From UBA8949 sp942493365 (GTDB lineage: Bacteria > Bacillota > Clostridia > Saccharofermentanales > UBA5734), in the NCBI GenBank assembly GCA_942493365.1, contig OW818697.1, forward strand, positions 744,001 through 808,000: a stretch of DNA of 64,000 nucleotides. Reading direction: 5' to 3'. The notes under the pieces are model-generated. The model had not been told where the DNA came from, made no database searches, and saw only the letters and a list, made by a program, of their open reading frames with translations. Positions 6,819-15,693 of this stretch are shown here, one piece after another. Each line of letters begins with the position of its first letter. Within the stretch, counting starts at the first letter, position 1. The translations under genes and the position numbers were made by a program.

Positions 6819-9788
6819 ATGTCCAGAAAAAGGCCATTTAGCCGGATCAGAAGACGCACGTTCCTGGTGACGGGCGTGGTGCTGGCCGCAGTGGTGCTGG
6901 CGGGCGGCCTGCTTGCTGTTTACGCTGCGGCGCGAGTCGGTTCTGACAACCTGGTCATCCTGACAGCCGGTGAAAGCGACAGCCGGACGGCTGTGATGGG
7001 CAGCGGCATTTCGATCCAGCAGGCGCCACCTTCAAACCTGGTGTCCGATTCATCCTTTGAACCGTTGATCTTTCGCCGGACGCTAACCGTTTACAACGGC
7101 AACAGCACCACCCTGACTGTATCTTCGGAAGATGCCAGCGCCGGGCTTTATGGCGACGGCTTTTTTGATGGTGCCACCGCCCGCGTCATGACGCGTTCGG
7201 ACTTGGGACTGGTCCTGAAAAAGACGGCGCGTGTAGCTCGTTTTGGCATCAATCGGGTTGGCATCTTTCAACCGGTCAATCTGCCGGACGACACGCCGGC
7301 CGGCCTCGCGATCCTGGCCTTTGTGCGCAACGGCGAAGATTCGCTGGCTGTGGGGCAGAATGGCCTGATCATCAGCAATGTCGGCAGCCAGACGCCGGTC
7401 GTCATCGAGTCCGGCGTATCGGCCAACCTGACCGGCATCTGCGCGCTTGGTGCCGGGTACATGATTTGCAGCGACCAAGGGGATTTGCTCTATTCAGACG
7501 ATGGGCTGCAATGGCGGATCGTCGCCAGATTTCCGTCGCTAAAACTTCGTTCGATTGCCGCGATCGGTGACAGCTTCGTTGCGGTGGGTGATCAGGGCGC
7601 GATGGTTGCGGGTCAGCCATCAACGGCGACTGTCCTGCAATCGATGACCGCAGCGAACCTGAATGAGATCGTCAGCAGTGGCGAGACTTTCGTCACTGCC
7701 GGTCAAAACGGAACCATTTTGACCTCCACAACCGGCCTGCTCTGGCAAAAGGTCGGATTGCCCTCAGACATCGAATGGCTGGCAGCAGATTACCGAGACG
7801 GCCGCTTCACCCTGGCCGGATCGGGCGGATGCATCGCGATCAGCAGCGACGGCGGCCGGTTTTCCTTGATCAGGCAAAGTCTGGAAAAGGACTATCTGGA
7901 CATCGTGATGCTGACGCAGCAGCAGTTGATTGTGCTTGACAATACCGGGGGCTTTTCGGTATCCAATGACAACGGCACCACCTGGTTGAACACCTCCCTC
8001 GAAACCGGTATGACCAGCCGCGTAATCGCGCTGGCGGACAAAGACAAAATTTTCAGCGCCGACGCCGCGGGTCGCCTCGGGCTGGCCCAGCTCGTTGCGG
8101 AAATAGAATTGGAAAGCGCACTCAAAGAGGGTCAATACCAGGCTGGTGACATCATCTTTTTGGAAAAAACATCGGTGACGGTTCCGGATGCCTACATGGC
8201 AACGGGGAGCGAAGCGACAGCTTATCTGGATATCTGGCAACATTTCGGCGTTGGCTCCAGTGAACGCGTACTCGGTGAGTCTTCGCCGGGCGGTGGCACC
8301 GCGGCCATGATGATCAGCACCGACGCGGCCCAGCCGGGGAAAGCTTCGATTGTCTCCCAGTTGATTGATCCGACGCTGCTGGCCAACGAAAAGAAGGGCG
8401 AAATCTACAAAATCGAACTTTGGATGAAGCAGAGCGATGTCGCTGACCGCAGCGTTCAGGTCTGGTTGACCGGGCCATTTGAGGCGGTCGGTACCACCTT
8501 TACCAATGTCGGCACGACCTGGAAAAAATACAGCGCCACCTTTTTGATGCCAATACAGGCAGGAAGCCTGACCACCAGCGACATCCGAATCAATATCGCG
8601 GCAACTTCTGGTTTGTTGTGGCTCGACCAGGTCAGTTTTGGCTTGGCCGATGATTCAGCCACGCAACTGTCCAACGATTTTGTGTCGACGATGCAAGCGA
8701 TCGCCCCGCAAATTATTCGCCTCGACTTTCTCAACATTGGCGGCCAGTCTTCCCGCCAAGAGAGCTGGGCAAATCCTCTGGGCAGCGAATCACCCCGCCT
8801 CAGCGACACGGGCTGGACCAGTCAAGCCAGCGGCTCGCTGCATGCCGCGCTGCTGATGACCGACAACAGCAATGCCGATCCCTGGCTGGTCATTGACTCG
8901 GGTGCCAGCCAAGCGGAACTGCTGAATATGATCGAATACCTGGCCGGCCCCGTTTCCGAAACCTACGGGAAACTCCGCATGGATCAAGGGGCCGTTATCC
9001 CCTGGACCGAGCGCTTCGGCCGCATCATCATCGAAATGACCGACAGCTCCGCTGTTTTCCAAACCGATCAGCTCAAGGCCGATTTTGTCAACATGATGAT
9101 CGACACCATCAGCCAGTCGCCCTACTATCGGCGAATCAAGAGCCAGCTGATTTTTGTTGACGGCATGCGTTACGATGCCGGCGTCGTGCTGTCTTCCGCT
9201 GACTACCACGCCTCGGATCTGGTCGGACTCGCGCAGTCTGACCGCGTCGCAGGGGTGCAGGACGCCCTGATCGATTACTTCGATCAGATCCCGCGCAACC
9301 CGGAAAAACAATCCGCAGACTGGCCGGAAATGATGCGAACCGCCACGCTGACCGCCAGTGCCGACAGCCAGCCGCGATTGGCCGATCTGACCGGCGTCCT
9401 GCTCATGGACCTCGGTGACCAGACGACCCTGAGCAATCTCCAGATGCCGGCCGATCAAGCCCCCACGCTGCCAATCTGGGCCTCGGCCGCAACCATTGCC
9501 GCCCGATGTGCCAGCGGGATACCTCTGGACACCACCTCCGGATCGTCCGAGGTCCTGATCAAAGGCTTCAAGTCGGGCAGTCAGATCACCATCGCCCTGG
9601 CCAACCTGTCCAGCCTGCCGATCAACTGCCGCATGCTGACTGATTTGCCGATTCAGCAGGCGCAGCTTTTCAAATATGACGCCAAAGGTCAGCTGATCGC
9701 CAGCCAGACCCTCAACGCCGCGAACGAAGGCCTGAGCATCATGCCAGGCGGTGTCATCCTGATCGTCAAAACCCTTCCCGAAAAATAG
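6819..9788 (+). CDS. Membrane-anchored beta-propeller (BNR/YCF48-like) protein of unknown function
   Basis: A 989-residue protein. A basic start and one membrane helix (about residues 14-37) anchor it, with the rest outside. Residues of about 130-400 contain repeated units ending in motifs such as AVGQNGLIIS, CSDQGDLLYSDDGLQW, TAGQNGTILTSTTGLLW and VSNDNGTTWL, typical of BNR/YCF48-like propellers. Around 480-600 is a beta-sandwich resembling carbohydrate-binding modules (TTWKKYSATFLMP, LLWLDQVSFG). The last 390 residues look barrel-like with an all-beta tail, similar in layout to arabinofuranosidase-type glycosidases, but I cannot identify catalytic residues. The ATG at 6819 follows AGGGCAAG; the open frame back to 6690 lies inside asnA. 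Confidence 0.7.
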   Translation: MSRKRPFSRIRRRTFLVTGVVLAAVVLAGGLLAVYAAARVGSDNLVILTAGESDSRTAVMGSGISIQQAPPSNLVSDSSFEPLIFRRTLTVYNGNSTTLTVSSEDASAGLYGDGFFDGATARVMTRSDLGLVLKKTARVARFGINRVGIFQPVNLPDDTPAGLAILAFVRNGEDSLAVGQNGLIISNVGSQTPVVIESGVSANLTGICALGAGYMICSDQGDLLYSDDGLQWRIVARFPSLKLRSIAAIGDSFVAVGDQGAMVAGQPSTATVLQSMTAANLNEIVSSGETFVTAGQNGTILTSTTGLLWQKVGLPSDIEWLAADYRDGRFTLAGSGGCIAISSDGGRFSLIRQSLEKDYLDIVMLTQQQLIVLDNTGGFSVSNDNGTTWLNTSLETGMTSRVIALADKDKIFSADAAGRLGLAQLVAEIELESALKEGQYQAGDIIFLEKTSVTVPDAYMATGSEATAYLDIWQHFGVGSSERVLGESSPGGGTAAMMISTDAAQPGKASIVSQLIDPTLLANEKKGEIYKIELWMKQSDVADRSVQVWLTGPFEAVGTTFTNVGTTWKKYSATFLMPIQAGSLTTSDIRINIAATSGLLWLDQVSFGLADDSATQLSNDFVSTMQAIAPQIIRLDFLNIGGQSSRQESWANPLGSESPRLSDTGWTSQASGSLHAALLMTDNSNADPWLVIDSGASQAELLNMIEYLAGPVSETYGKLRMDQGAVIPWTERFGRIIIEMTDSSAVFQTDQLKADFVNMMIDTISQSPYYRRIKSQLIFVDGMRYDAGVVLSSADYHASDLVGLAQSDRVAGVQDALIDYFDQIPRNPEKQSADWPEMMRTATLTASADSQPRLADLTGVLLMDLGDQTTLSNLQMPADQAPTLPIWASAATIAARCASGIPLDTTSGSSEVLIKGFKSGSQITIALANLSSLPINCRMLTDLPIQQAQLFKYDAKGQLIASQTLNAANEGLSIMPGGVILIVKTLPEK

Positions 9789-9798
9789 CCGAAGCGCC

Positions 9799-9827
9799 TT
9801 GACACTCCGGCATCGATTGGCTATAAT
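9799..9827 (+). promoter_or_regulatory. Consensus sigma-A promoter of the tRNA-Val gene
   Basis: TTGACA (9799-9804) and TATAAT (9822-9827) are both perfect consensus hexamers with a 17-base spacer. The tRNA starts 13 bases after the -10. Confidence 0.93.
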
Positions 9828-9839
9828 AATCAAGCGCTT

Positions 9840-9916
9840 GGGTGGTTAGCTCAGCTGGTTAGAGTACTTGCTTGACATGCAAGGGGTCGTAGGTTCGAGT
9901 CCTATACTACCCACCA
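9840..9916 (+). tRNA. tRNA-Val (GAC anticodon)
   Basis: A 77-base cloverleaf. The acceptor GGGTGGT pairs with ACTACCC at 9906-9912. The anticodon stem CTTGC/GCAAG holds loop TTGACAT with anticodon GAC. The T arm is TAGG-TTCGAGT-CCTA. The discriminator is A and the CCA end is encoded (9914-9916). It stands alone with its own promoter and terminator. Confidence 0.96.
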
Positions 9917-9921
9917 AGACA

Positions 9922-9959
9922 AAATCCCGGAACGACTGTAGGGTTGGTCCGGGATTTTT
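9922..9959 (+). terminator. Terminator of the tRNA-Val gene
   Basis: AAATCCCGGA (9922-9931) pairs with TCCGGGATTT (9948-9957), followed by a T-rich run that continues into low-complexity TTTTTCG repeats. Confidence 0.88.
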
Positions 9960-10027
9960 CGTTTTTCGTTTTTCGTTGTTGGTTTTTGGTTTTTATGGCA
10001 AAATGATTATGAAAGCGGGTGATACGG

Positions 10028-10648
10028 ATGACAGATAATCCGAGTGTAAGATATGAAGCATGGCAAGCAATAATTGACGATCCCACGAGCAGCGAGGCCG
10101 ACCGCCAGGCGGCCAAAGTGCGGCAAGCCTTTTGGCAGGCACGTTACCCCAGAGGCGCCGCGGATGAGACGCCGTATGACGCCTTTCTCGCCATGTGGTA
10201 CAACCTGATCCTGACGACCACGCCGCGCCGATTGATGCTGCCCAAGCGGATGATTCGGCGCGAAATCGAAAAATTTTTCAGCCGGCCCGTGGTGCTCGCT
10301 GCCCTGACCGTAGCTGGGCCGCAGGCCGAAGCCACCATGGCGGCCGAACTGCTGGCATCAGCCAGCTTCTATCTGGAGCTTTGTAAAACCGACAAAAACT
10401 ACACGTCGAGCTTTTTCAACCTGATCAAATCCAAAGACAATCAGGTCGCCGCCAAGGCTGCCGGCGACGTGGCCGACGGCATCCTGCGGCCGCTGGTGGC
10501 CATCGATCACATGCCCTGGCGTGACACGATGGTGCGTGCCGCGCACAGTGCCTACCGCCAGGTGTTCCCGGACTTCACCGCGACACTGGACGAGCGGATC
10601 GCCCAGCTCAAACCGGAGCATGTCGAGCAGATCAAAGCGCTGCTCTAA
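10028..10648 (+). CDS. Conserved hypothetical cytoplasmic protein (possibly DUF6553-like)
   Basis: A 206-residue, mostly helical protein without signal or membrane segments. An N-terminal PSVRYEAWQAIIDDP helix leads to a hydrophobic YDAFLAMWYNLIL segment, a basic RRLMLPKRMIRREIEKFF segment and an all-helical C-terminus. It reminds me of the DUF6553 family of Clostridia, but this is recalled and not checked. GTG 10019 and ATG 10028 are both possible starts; ATG is preferred because GGGTGAT lies at a workable distance. Confidence 0.55.
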   Translation: MTDNPSVRYEAWQAIIDDPTSSEADRQAAKVRQAFWQARYPRGAADETPYDAFLAMWYNLILTTTPRRLMLPKRMIRREIEKFFSRPVVLAALTVAGPQAEATMAAELLASASFYLELCKTDKNYTSSFFNLIKSKDNQVAAKAAGDVADGILRPLVAIDHMPWRDTMVRAAHSAYRQVFPDFTATLDERIAQLKPEHVEQIKALL

Positions 10649-11290
10649 CTAGATTCTGGAGTACCCGTAGCTGTTGACCAGCGCGTCAATCTTGCGCTTG
10701 GCCGCGCAGTCGGGGCAGTCGGCCGGGGAGAAGGTCGCATACCCGGGCACATCCTCGATCGAAAAGATCGACTGCACCGCGTGGTCGCCGACCGAGTCGA
10801 CCGCGCTGAAAATGGCGCAGATGCCGTTGATGCGGCCGCTATAATATTCGATGCATTCCATCGCCTGGTTGATGGTCGTGCCGGTGGTGGCCGAGGCGAC
10901 CAAGAGCAGGACGTTGTGGTTCCAGATCATTTTTTGGATGTTGTCGCGAAACATCAGTTGGCCGCTGGTGTTGATTTCCGGCGTCAGCACGGCGATGCTG
11001 TTGCCGCTGTTGATGTCGCGCTTGTTGCCTTCACTGAGCGCCGCGGCCAGGAAGGCGGCGAGAACTTCGGTGCCGTCGAGACAGACGATGGTGTCGATCG
11101 GCGTCAGATTGGCGTATTTGCTGGCCAGATCCTGACCGGCCAGGCGGGCGATGTCGTGCTGGCACTTGATGGCGGTGAGATCAACGCAGAAATTAATATG
11201 CGAGTTGCGGGTGGCAAAATGGCCGGGTGTGATGGTCATGCTGACCAGTGGCTGCCGTTTGGACTTGATGACCTTGGCGCGGTTTTCCAT
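10649..11290 (-). CDS. Phosphoribosyltransferase-like protein
   Basis: A 213-residue protein with a type I PRTase layout. The VLLLVASATTGTTINQAMEC stretch near residue 126 resembles the PRPP loop, although the usual acidic pair is replaced by VASA, so PRPP binding may be altered. DTIVCLDGTEVLAAFLAAAL near 67 fits the flavour of orotate phosphoribosyltransferases. A CPDCAAKRKIDAL zinc-like motif is near the C-terminus. The substrate is unknown. The ATG at 11290 is preceded on its strand by CAGGGGGTACC, and a TATAAT at 11328-11323 could be its -10. Confidence 0.65.
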   Translation of the reverse strand: MENRAKVIKSKRQPLVSMTITPGHFATRNSHINFCVDLTAIKCQHDIARLAGQDLASKYANLTPIDTIVCLDGTEVLAAFLAAALSEGNKRDINSGNSIAVLTPEINTSGQLMFRDNIQKMIWNHNVLLLVASATTGTTINQAMECIEYYSGRINGICAIFSAVDSVGDHAVQSIFSIEDVPGYATFSPADCPDCAAKRKIDALVNSYGYSRI

Positions 11291-11432
11291 GTTGGTACCC
11301 CCTGTTTAATCTTTTCACTATTATTATATGCTGACCCGCCTCAATTTGCCAGAGGACAGCAGGGTATGGACAAGCTGCGGCGCAAGCTGTATTTTTAAAT
11401 CAATCGCTTTGATCCCAAGGAGGAAACTCGTC

Positions 11433-11732
11433 ATGAGAAGCCCGTTCGAATTGATTATGCTGGTCTGCTTTGGCCTGTCCTGGCCGATTTCAGTCTTCAA
11501 GTCGTGGAAGACCAAGAGCACGACCGGCAAGAGCCTGTTCTTCATGCTCGCCATCCTCATCGGCTACATCGCCGGCATCATCCACAAGATCTTCTATTTC
11601 AACGACTTCGTCATTTACATCTACCTGTTCAATTTCCTGATGGTCAGCCTGGACATCGCGCTTTTTATCCATCATTACCGGCGCGAAAAGCGCATGACGC
11701 TGTCTGTTGACGAAATGGCAACCAAATTGTAA
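11433..11732 (+). CDS. Small PQ-loop (SemiSWEET-like) membrane protein
   Basis: A 99-residue protein with three predicted membrane helices (about 5-20, 34-52 and 58-80). The pattern SWPISVFKSWKTKSTTGKS followed by a hydrophobic helix resembles a PQ-loop repeat, with PI in place of PQ. Single-repeat PQ-loop proteins (SemiSWEETs) dimerise and move small sugars; transport here is inferred. AAGGAGGAAACTCGTC precedes the ATG at 11433; the frame open from 11328 has no ribosome site. Confidence 0.65.
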   Translation: MRSPFELIMLVCFGLSWPISVFKSWKTKSTTGKSLFFMLAILIGYIAGIIHKIFYFNDFVIYIYLFNFLMVSLDIALFIHHYRREKRMTLSVDEMATKL

Positions 11733-11742
11733 CATTCGTCAG

Positions 11743-11771
11743 TTGTATCTGTCCGCCAAAGTGTTTACAAT
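11743..11771 (+). promoter_or_regulatory. Predicted nrdD promoter
   Basis: TTGTAT (11743-11748) and TACAAT (11766-11771) are separated by 17 bases. The -10 overlaps the first NrdR-like box, which would fit repression by occlusion. Confidence 0.6.
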
Positions 11772-11811
11772 ATGTAGTATCTGAACCAGTTTCATACACA
11801 AGATATTGGAT
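11765..11811 (+). promoter_or_regulatory. Tandem NrdR-like boxes upstream of nrdD
   Basis: Box 1 is TTACAATATGTAGTAT (11765-11780). Box 2 is ACACAAGATATTGGAT (11796-11811). Against the NrdR consensus acaCwAtATaTwGtgt they match 12 and 13 of 16 positions, and 9 of 10 core positions each. They start 31 bp apart, the usual three-turn spacing for NrdR. NrdR itself is not in the window. Confidence 0.75.
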
Positions 11812-11864
11812 TTTGTTGACACAAGGCCGATCAACGATTGACCGGCCCCAAGGAGGCTGACGGC

Positions 11865-13964
11865 ATGATTACCCAAATCCGCAAGCGCGACGGCAGAATT
11901 GCCATTTTCAAGCACGAAAAAATCACCTGGGCCATTTTCAAGGCCGCGACCGCCGTCGGCGGCAACAACTGGACGACGGCCGAAGACCTGACCGCGCAGG
12001 TCATCGAGATGGCCAACCTCAAGTACCGCGACGGTCTGGCCGAGGTCGAAGGTATCCAGGATATCGTCGAAAAAATCCTGATCGAAAACGGTCATGCCAA
12101 AACCGCCAAAGCCTTCATCCTTTACCGCGAGAAGCGCCGTTCGGCGCGCGAAGCCAACGCCCTGATCGGGGCGACGATCAATATGTTTTCCGACTATCTG
12201 GGCGACAAGGACTGGCAGGTCCAGGAAAATGCCAACACCCAGCGCTCGATCAACGGCATGAACAACTATGTCCGCGAGACGTTTACCAAGCAATACTGGC
12301 TGCACGAGGTCTACCCAGTCGAGGTGCGCGAGGCGCACATGGCCGGCGAAATCCACCTGCACGACCTCGGCTTTTTCGGCCCCTACTGCACCGGCTGGGA
12401 CCTGCGCCAGCTGCTAACCGACGGCTTCGGCGGCGTCTCGGGCAAGGTCGAGTCCAGCCCGGCCAAACACCTGCGCTCCTTCCTCGGCCAGATCGTCAAC
12501 TCGACCTTCACGACCCAGGGCGAGACCGCCGGCGCGCAGGCCTGGTCGTCCTTCGACACCTACTGCGCCCCCTTCATCCGCTACGACAACCTGACCTTCA
12601 AGCAGGTCAAACAGTCGCTGCAGGAATTTATCTTCAACATCAACGTGCCGACCCGCGTCGGTTTCCAGTGCCCCTTCTCCAACCTGACCTTCGACATCAT
12701 CGCCCCGGCCACCCTGCGCCACGAGCCGGTCATCATCGGCGGCCAGTTCACCGGTGAGGTCTACGGCGATTTCCAGGCCGAGATGGACATTTTCAACACC
12801 GCCTTCTGCGAGGTCATGCTCGAGGGCGACGCCAAGGGTCGGGTCTTCACCTTCCCCATCCCGACCATCAACGTCACCCGCGATTTTGCCTGGGACAGCC
12901 CGGTGGTCAACAGTTTCATGGAAATCACCTGCAAATACGGCATCCCGTACTTTTCCAATTACATCACCTCCGACCTGTCGCCGGAGGACGCCGTCTCGAT
13001 GTGCTGCCGCCTGCGCCTCGACACCAGCGAGCTGCGGAAACGCGGCGGCGGCCTCTTCGGCTCCAACCCGATGACCGGCTCGGTCGGTGTCGTCACGGTC
13101 AATCTGCCGCGTATCGGCTATCTGGCCACCACCGAATCGGAGTTTCAGGCGCGGCTGTGGCGCGTCATCCAACTGGCCAAGGACAGCCTGGAAATCAAGC
13201 GTAAGACGATCGAGGAGCAGACCGAGCGCGGCCTCTACCCCTATTCGGCGCATTACCTGCGCAACATCAAGGAGCGCACCGGCCAATACTGGTTCAATCA
13301 TTTCAACACGATTGGCCTGGTCGGCATGAACGAAGCCTGCCGCAATTTCCTCGGCGCCGACTTCGACCTGACCACCCCCGAGGGCCAGGCTTTCGGCCAG
13401 CGCACCCTGCAATACATGCGCGACCAGCTCAAGGAAATCCAGGAGGAGACCGGCCACTTCTACAATCTGGAAGCCACGCCGGCCGAGGGCACCAGCTACC
13501 GCCTGGCCAAACTCGACCTCGAGCGCTACCCCGACATCATCACCGCCGGTGAAAACGTGCAGTACTACACCAATTCCAGCCAGCTGCCGGTCGGCTTCAC
13601 CGATGACATCTTCGAGACCCTCGACCTGCAAGACGAGCTGCAGAGCCTCTACACCGGCGGCACCGTGCTCCACCTCTACATGGGCGAACGCATCAGCGAC
13701 ATCGAGGTCGCCAAACGCCTGATCCGCAAGGCCTTCACCAATTACAAGCTGCCCTACATCAGCCTGACGCCGACCTTCTCGATCTGTCCCGAGCACGGCT
13801 ACATCGTCGGCGAACACTTCACCTGCCCCGAATGCGGGCGGGAAGCCGAGGTCTGGAGCCGCGTCGTCGGCTACCTGCGGCCGATCCAGAATTACCACAA
13901 GGGCAAAAAGGAAGAGTACCGGCAGCGCACCAAGTACGTCGTCAAAAAAACCGAACTCGCATGA
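11865..13964 (+). CDS. nrdD: Anaerobic ribonucleoside-triphosphate reductase NrdD
   Basis: A 699-residue class III reductase that makes deoxynucleotides with a glycyl radical. An N-terminal ATP-cone (ITQIRKRDGRIAIFKHEKI) is present for allosteric control. The C-terminus holds a Cys4 zinc site (CPEHGY and CPEC) and the glycyl-radical loop RVVGYLRP near residue 670. The ATG at 11865 follows AAGGAGGCTGACGGC. Its stop overlaps the nrdG start (ATGA), so the activase is translationally coupled. No oxygen-tolerant reductase gene is seen in the window. Confidence 0.97.
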   Translation: MITQIRKRDGRIAIFKHEKITWAIFKAATAVGGNNWTTAEDLTAQVIEMANLKYRDGLAEVEGIQDIVEKILIENGHAKTAKAFILYREKRRSAREANALIGATINMFSDYLGDKDWQVQENANTQRSINGMNNYVRETFTKQYWLHEVYPVEVREAHMAGEIHLHDLGFFGPYCTGWDLRQLLTDGFGGVSGKVESSPAKHLRSFLGQIVNSTFTTQGETAGAQAWSSFDTYCAPFIRYDNLTFKQVKQSLQEFIFNINVPTRVGFQCPFSNLTFDIIAPATLRHEPVIIGGQFTGEVYGDFQAEMDIFNTAFCEVMLEGDAKGRVFTFPIPTINVTRDFAWDSPVVNSFMEITCKYGIPYFSNYITSDLSPEDAVSMCCRLRLDTSELRKRGGGLFGSNPMTGSVGVVTVNLPRIGYLATTESEFQARLWRVIQLAKDSLEIKRKTIEEQTERGLYPYSAHYLRNIKERTGQYWFNHFNTIGLVGMNEACRNFLGADFDLTTPEGQAFGQRTLQYMRDQLKEIQEETGHFYNLEATPAEGTSYRLAKLDLERYPDIITAGENVQYYTNSSQLPVGFTDDIFETLDLQDELQSLYTGGTVLHLYMGERISDIEVAKRLIRKAFTNYKLPYISLTPTFSICPEHGYIVGEHFTCPECGREAEVWSRVVGYLRPIQNYHKGKKEEYRQRTKYVVKKTELA

Positions 13965-14653
13965 TTATTGCCGGGCTGGTCAGGTCTTCCACCGTTGATT
14001 TTCCGGGTCTGCTGTCCGCGGTTATTTTCTCGCCGGGCTGCAACCTCGACTGCTTCTACTGCCACAACCGCGCCCTCTTGAACGGCACCGCGCCGACGAT
14101 GGACGTCGCCGACGTGCTGGCCTTCCTCGAACGCCGCGTCAACCTGCTCGACGGCGTCGTCTTCAGCGGCGGCGAGCCGACCCTGCAAAGCGGTCTGGCC
14201 GACCTGATGGGGCAAATTCACCGCATGGGCTACAAAATCAAGCTGGACACCAACGGCACGCGGCCCCAGGTGCTGCAGATGCTGATCAACGCCGGCCTCT
14301 TGAATACCGTGGCCATCGATTGCAAGGCCCCCTGGTCCCGCTACGCCGAGTTCTGCGACTGCGGCGCCGACGATGTGGCAGCCATCCGCCAATCCTTCCA
14401 GCTGCTGGCTGACAGCGGTCTTGACTGGGAAACGCGCACGACGGTTATCCCGCAGCTCAGCCAGGACGACCTGACCGAAATGGCCCGCAGCCTGCCCATC
14501 GCCCCGCGCTATTATCTGCAGCGCTACAACAAGCCCGCCCTGCATCGCGCCGAAGATCGCTTCCGATTGGAGTCGGTCGGATTTACGCCGGCGAGACTTG
14601 TTCTGCTGGCTGAGGTGTTAAGGGGATATCAACCGAATATACAGGTGAGATGA
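13961..14653 (+). CDS. nrdG: NrdG: anaerobic RNR activating protein (radical SAM)
   Basis: A 230-residue radical-SAM activase that generates the glycyl radical on NrdD. The CNLDCFYC triad is near residue 27, and VVFSGGEPTLQ (SAM-binding GGE) near 66. The start overlaps the nrdD stop. An in-frame extension back to 13832 lies inside nrdD and is discarded. Only 11 bases separate its stop from the first island lipoprotein, so the island begins abruptly here. Confidence 0.93.
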   Translation: MIIAGLVRSSTVDFPGLLSAVIFSPGCNLDCFYCHNRALLNGTAPTMDVADVLAFLERRVNLLDGVVFSGGEPTLQSGLADLMGQIHRMGYKIKLDTNGTRPQVLQMLINAGLLNTVAIDCKAPWSRYAEFCDCGADDVAAIRQSFQLLADSGLDWETRTTVIPQLSQDDLTEMARSLPIAPRYYLQRYNKPALHRAEDRFRLESVGFTPARLVLLAEVLRGYQPNIQVR

Positions 14654-14664
14654 CGAGGTTAACG

Positions 14665-15663
14665 ATGAAAAAAATGCCGATTATTTTTATTATTCTAACA
14701 CTCGTAGTATTTAGTGGATGCCAGCAAAACAATTCATACACAATATCGCCATCGATTTCGGACACAACTTCAAGTCAAACGACAACGGTTTCTCAACCGG
14801 CTGAAGAAGATCACGCTATTGATGTTTCTTTTAGCGAGGATAACATCACTGTACTGGACAACGGCATTGATTTAAAAACTATAGAGTCCTATTTGCATAT
14901 GAAGAAACTTGAAACGTTTGAAAACAAGAACGAGAATTACTGGAAAATATATAATGGTGACATTGAAGCATATAATTGTAAAGATGATGGCATCAGGTTG
15001 TTTCGGGTGAAAGCTAATGGAAACCCGGAAATGGATTTTGTCGAATGCGACCCGAATAGCGTTACGCTTTTTGGCGTCCAAGCAACGATGAACTTTACAG
15101 ACATACAAAATTGCATTGGCCTAACAGAAGTCGTACGAGTTGAGCATGGCTTTCCGGGTGTTGTCTCGTTTGAGCTTCGATACATTATCAATGGGATTAA
15201 GCTAAAATTTGTATCATGGGACGAGTCTGGTATCGGTTGGAACATGAAATTTGTCGCAAGTTTTAAATCAGGCAATGACTATATTAGAATAACGACAGAC
15301 CAGATTAACGAGTATTTTTCTATGGGGAAAGATGATTTGATAACATATATGGGAGGCGCAGGCCGACTGGATGAACAGCAACAAACTTATACATTAAAAG
15401 GATTTAAATTTGCCTATTACGAAAATATGCTGATATTTATTGAGAATTCAGATCAGTATGAGATTGCCGGGATCAGAAGCTACTTTACATCCACAGAGAT
15501 CGGAAAAATCCTCGGAGATAAGGAAATCGATATATCCGGCGGTGGAGAAGACCCATTCGATGTTATCAATTATGATTTTGAAAACTTCACATTGGAAATT
15601 GTATATGATTATTCTGGTGATGAAATCGAACCGTTTTCGATAACCTGTCTTGAAAAGAAGTAG
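14665..15663 (+). CDS. Lipoprotein A of the RHS island (putative immunity protein)
   Basis: A 332-residue lipoprotein. MKKMPIIFIILTLVVFSGC is a type II signal with lipobox FSGC, followed by a Ser/Thr-rich linker. It is a clear paralogue of the lipoprotein at 18168-19154: MNFTDIQNC against MNFEAIQDC, LRYIINGIKLKFVSWD against LHYIINGVKAKFVAWD. Both belong to no family I recognise. The coding sequence is AT-rich, unlike nrdG just upstream. Its stop is followed at once by RHS-core DNA, so it fits an immunity gene left behind when the next cassette arrived. That role is inferred. The ATG at 14665 has GAGG six bases upstream; ATG 14650 is less likely. Confidence 0.72.
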   Translation: MKKMPIIFIILTLVVFSGCQQNNSYTISPSISDTTSSQTTTVSQPAEEDHAIDVSFSEDNITVLDNGIDLKTIESYLHMKKLETFENKNENYWKIYNGDIEAYNCKDDGIRLFRVKANGNPEMDFVECDPNSVTLFGVQATMNFTDIQNCIGLTEVVRVEHGFPGVVSFELRYIINGIKLKFVSWDESGIGWNMKFVASFKSGNDYIRITTDQINEYFSMGKDDLITYMGGAGRLDEQQQTYTLKGFKFAYYENMLIFIENSDQYEIAGIRSYFTSTEIGKILGDKEIDISGGGEDPFDVINYDFENFTLEIVYDYSGDEIEPFSITCLEKK

Positions 15664-15693
15664 AACACGTTTGCATTAAATCAATTTAACGGA

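Noticed and set aside
10781..11398. A 205-codon plus-strand frame
   Set aside because: It is opposite the phosphoribosyltransferase-like gene, which has a recognisable PRPP-loop region and a good ribosome site.
12414..13898. A 494-codon open frame on the minus strand
   Set aside because: It lies wholly inside nrdD. Long antisense frames are common in GC-rich coding DNA; its translation is low-complexity, rich in Asp, Gly, Val and Ala, and shows no domain.
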